Part shown: positions 5,734-7,599 of the stretch, piece after piece
How positions within the stretch are numbered: position 1 is the first letter of the stretch
How the letters are laid out: each line of letters opens with the position of its first letter
NCBI GenBank assembly: GCA_002471975.1
Contig: DKQZ01000029.1
Coordinates: 4,324-11,922, forward strand
DNA length: 7,599 bases
Source of the DNA: Dialister sp. UBA7295
Lineage (GTDB): Bacteria; Bacillota; Negativicutes; Veillonellales; Dialisteraceae
Direction: 5' to 3'
Notes under the pieces: generated by a model
Told to the model about the DNA's origin: nothing
Database searches by the model: none
Seen by the model: the letters and a program-made list of their open reading frames with translations, nothing else
Position numbers and translations under genes: made by a program

Positions 5734-7248
5734 ATGTACGACAATTTCAAAGAGCTGGGAATTTCACCGGAGATCCTGAAAGCAGTGGAGGATATGGGTT
5801 TCGAAGAACCGACGCCCATCCAGAAAGCATCCATCCCCATTGCTTTGACCGGAAAGGATCTCATCGGCCAGGCCCAGACAGGGACCGGGAAAACCGCGGC
5901 TTTCGGCATCCCGATCCTTTCCCGGATCGATACGTCCAAACCGGGACCCCAGGCCGTCGTTCTTTCACCGACGAGAGAACTGGCCATCCAGTCTGCCGAA
6001 GAAATCAACCATCTGGCCCAGTACCTGCCCATCCATGCGCTGCCCATTTACGGCGGCCAGGATATTGAACGTCAGTTCAAGGCATTACGGAAACATCCGA
6101 ACATCATCGTAGCCACCCCGGGCCGTCTCATGGATCATATGAAACGGGGCACCATCGATCTTTCCCATGTCCAGATGCTTGTCCTGGATGAAGGGGATGA
6201 AATGGTGGATATGGGATTTATCGATGATATCAGAACCATCCTGGCAGCCATTCCGGATGAACGGCAGACCATGTTCTTCTCCGCTACCATGCCCGAACCG
6301 ATCAGAGAGCTGGCAGAGACGTTCCAGAAACAGCCGGAACTGGTCAAAATCAAGGCAGCCACAGTCACCATCGATCTCATCGAACAGGAATATATCGAAC
6401 TTCCGGACCGTCAGAAATTTGACGCCCTCTGCCGGCTGCTCGATATGCAGGAACCGGAACTGGCCATCGTTTTCGTCCGTACGAAACGGAGAGCCGATGA
6501 AGTGACGGAAGCCTTGAAAAAGAGAGGCTACATGGCCGAAGGCCTTCATGGAGACCTTTCCCAGCAGAAACGGGATACCGTAGTCCGTCAGTTCAAAGAA
6601 TCCACCATCGATATCCTGGTAGCAACAGATGTTGCTGCACGAGGCCTAGATATTTCCGGCGTCACCCATGTATACAATTTCGATATGCCCCAGGATCCGG
6701 AAATCTACGTACACCGCGTAGGACGTACCGGCCGCGCAGGCAAGACAGGCCTGGCAGTAACCTTCGTCATTTCCAGGGAAATGGGACAGCTCCGGGATAT
6801 TGAAAGAGTCATCCGCCGCCGTATCAAGAGACGGTCTGTCCCCACCCTTTCTGAAGTCATCGAAGGCAACCAGAAGGCTGCCATTGAAAGCCTTTCCGAT
6901 ACGGCCCAGGGCGGCGGCCTGGAGGAATACAGGGAAAGCGCGGAAGACCTCCTGAATGATGTGGACTCTGTATCCCTGGTGGCTGCTGCTATCAAGCTGC
7001 TCACCAAACAGCCTGATGTGACACCGGTCAAGATTACAGAAGAAATGCCCAATTTCCGCAGACGCAAAGGAGCTCCCCGCCGTCACTTCGATGGAGACCG
7101 TCCCCGGAGAAGAAGAAATTCTGAAGGCGGCCGCCGCTTTGAAGGCAAAAGGCAGCGCCGTTTCGACAATCATTCCGGCCAGCCCCGTCAGAATAACGGC
7201 AAAAACATTCACGAATCCAATTTCAAACCTTACTTCAGGGAAAACTAA
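5734..7248 (+). CDS. cshA: DEAD-box ATP-dependent RNA helicase, CshA type
   Basis: The 504-residue RNA helicase unwinds structured RNA in ribosome assembly, mRNA turnover and cold adaptation. It has the Q motif with F5 and GFEEPTPIQ (22-30), Walker A AQTGTGKT (47-54), PTRELA (79-84), motif II at 152-155, SAT (183-185), ARGLD (302-306) and HRVGRTGR (327-334). Motif II reads DEGD, not DEAD. After the two RecA lobes, PTLSEVIEGNQ (370-380) and LVAAAIKLLTKQPDVTPV (415-432) match the dimerisation region of Bacillus CshA. The tail from 442 is Arg-rich and probably binds RNA. A DbpA-type RNA-binding domain is absent. The start at 5734 follows AGGAGG (5724-5729); an upstream in-frame ATG at 5713 lies in the leader stem and lacks a comparable site. 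It is transcribed divergently from the arg operon. Confidence 0.93.
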   Translation: MYDNFKELGISPEILKAVEDMGFEEPTPIQKASIPIALTGKDLIGQAQTGTGKTAAFGIPILSRIDTSKPGPQAVVLSPTRELAIQSAEEINHLAQYLPIHALPIYGGQDIERQFKALRKHPNIIVATPGRLMDHMKRGTIDLSHVQMLVLDEGDEMVDMGFIDDIRTILAAIPDERQTMFFSATMPEPIRELAETFQKQPELVKIKAATVTIDLIEQEYIELPDRQKFDALCRLLDMQEPELAIVFVRTKRRADEVTEALKKRGYMAEGLHGDLSQQKRDTVVRQFKESTIDILVATDVAARGLDISGVTHVYNFDMPQDPEIYVHRVGRTGRAGKTGLAVTFVISREMGQLRDIERVIRRRIKRRSVPTLSEVIEGNQKAAIESLSDTAQGGGLEEYRESAEDLLNDVDSVSLVAAAIKLLTKQPDVTPVKITEEMPNFRRRKGAPRRHFDGDRPRRRRNSEGGRRFEGKRQRRFDNHSGQPRQNNGKNIHESNFKPYFREN

Positions 7249-7251
7249 TAG

Positions 7252-7296
7252 AAAAAGCTGTGAAGAAGTGCAAATCATTTCTTCACAGCTTTTTTT
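7252..7296 (+). terminator. Intrinsic terminator of cshA
   Basis: AGCTGTGAAGAA (7256-7267) pairs perfectly with TTCTTCACAGCT (7279-7290), a 12-bp stem with an 11-base loop. A-rich flank 7252-7255 lies opposite the T-tract 7291-7296. It begins four bases after the cshA stop codon. Confidence 0.95.
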
Positions 7297-7334
7297 AACA
7301 GGTTTCTTCGACAGTCTGTCAGAGAGACTTGTTA
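7296..7334. repeat. Inverted repeat overlapping the next promoter
   Basis: Bases 7297-7307 can pair with 7323-7333 (11 pairs, two of them G-U in RNA). The stem can extend through T7291-T7296 against A7334-A7339. The loop holds the palindrome GACAG-T-CTGTC (7310-7320). The right arm contains the putative -35 of the following gene, so it could be an operator, or a structure competing with the terminator for the T-tract. Confidence 0.5.
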
Positions 7335-7357
7335 AAAAAGGAGATATAGTGTATTCT
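7329..7357 (+). promoter_or_regulatory. Promoter of the CPYC redox gene
   Basis: TTGTTA (7329-7334) is followed after 17 bases by TATTCT (7352-7357). A start near 7364 would leave about 30 bases of leader. The strong terminator just upstream argues that this gene needs its own promoter. Confidence 0.5.
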
Positions 7358-7392
7358 ATATTCATAGAAATAAATATAAAGGAGGCTGTCCT

Positions 7393-7590
7393 ATGAAAAA
7401 AGTGATTATGATTAAAATTCCCGGCTGTCCCTACTGCGCCAATGCCAGAAAGGCCATTAGCCTTCTGCAGGAAGAAGAACCATACAAAGACATCAGGGTG
7501 GAGGAAATCGATGAAACCACCCAGCCGGACCTGGCAGCGCCCTATGGAAAGGACTACTACTACGTGCCCAGCCTTTTTGCTTATGTGTGA
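7393..7590 (+). CDS. Small thioredoxin/glutaredoxin-like protein, C-terminally short or frameshifted
   Basis: The 65-residue open frame begins MKKVIMIKIPGCPYC, with a CPYC redox motif at 12-15, and ends DYYYVPSLFAYV, whose YVPS segment carries the expected cis-proline. The order beta-alpha-beta-alpha-beta up to the cis-proline strand fits glutaredoxin-like thiol oxidoreductases. These proteins normally continue for about 20 more residues (a last strand and helix), so this copy stops early at TGA 7588-7590. A one-base shift near the stop would read on through DKEA to the window end, so a real frameshift, a sequencing error or a genuinely short protein are all possible. The start has AGGAGG at 7380-7385, seven bases upstream. 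The role is presumably cytoplasmic disulfide reduction; the partner is unknown. Confidence 0.75.
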   Translation: MKKVIMIKIPGCPYCANARKAISLLQEEEPYKDIRVEEIDETTQPDLAAPYGKDYYYVPSLFAYV

Positions 7591-7599
7591 TAAAGAAGC

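Noticed and set aside
1..7599. tRNA, rRNA, CRISPR, integrase or transposase genes
   Set aside because: None seen on either strand. The repeat mosaic is the only mobile-element-like signal, and it carries no coding capacity.

Overview
The window looks like a chromosomal segment of a mid-GC Firmicute. Genes have AGGAGG-type ribosome binding sites, sigma-A-like promoters and a strong intrinsic terminator, and the helicase reads as a close CshA relative. A Negativicutes member (Dialister/Megasphaera/Veillonella-like) is my best guess from protein flavour, but it is only an impression.

Left two thirds (1-4993, minus strand): an arginine biosynthesis operon. In transcription order it holds an M20D metallo-amidohydrolase (4880-3708), an ornithine carbamoyltransferase-family enzyme (argF, 3545-2532), a type-2 N-acetyl-gamma-glutamyl-phosphate reductase (argC, 2514-1546), N-acetylglutamate kinase (argB, 1401-547) and acetylornithine aminotransferase (argD, 536 to beyond the left edge). 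ArgB, ArgC and ArgD carry N-acetylglutamate to N-acetylornithine. The amidohydrolase is a candidate for removing the acetyl group, and ArgF carbamoylates ornithine or possibly an acylated form. A promoter at 4965-4993 overlaps ArgR/AhrC-like operator boxes, and a third box lies before argB. Two wider gaps inside the operon carry unusual sequence: a G-rich polypurine tract before argF, and a heptamer tandem repeat with an inverted partner before argB.

Middle (4881-5733): a divergent intergenic region. Beyond the arg promoter, about 5013-5167 is AT-rich with nothing recognisable. From 5168 to 5477 there is a noncoding mosaic of direct and inverted repeats with two hairpins, resembling a MITE- or REP-like palindromic element. 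A strong extended -10 promoter follows, then a roughly 170-nt structured leader.

Right third (5734-7599, plus strand): cshA, a DEAD-box RNA helicase whose motif II reads DEGD, ended by a 12-bp intrinsic terminator. A separate promoter then drives a short CPYC thioredoxin/glutaredoxin-like gene that stops early after the cis-proline region.

The points most worth checking are the altered ornithine pocket of ArgF beside a deacylase, the inverted-repeat mosaic, and the cshA leader.
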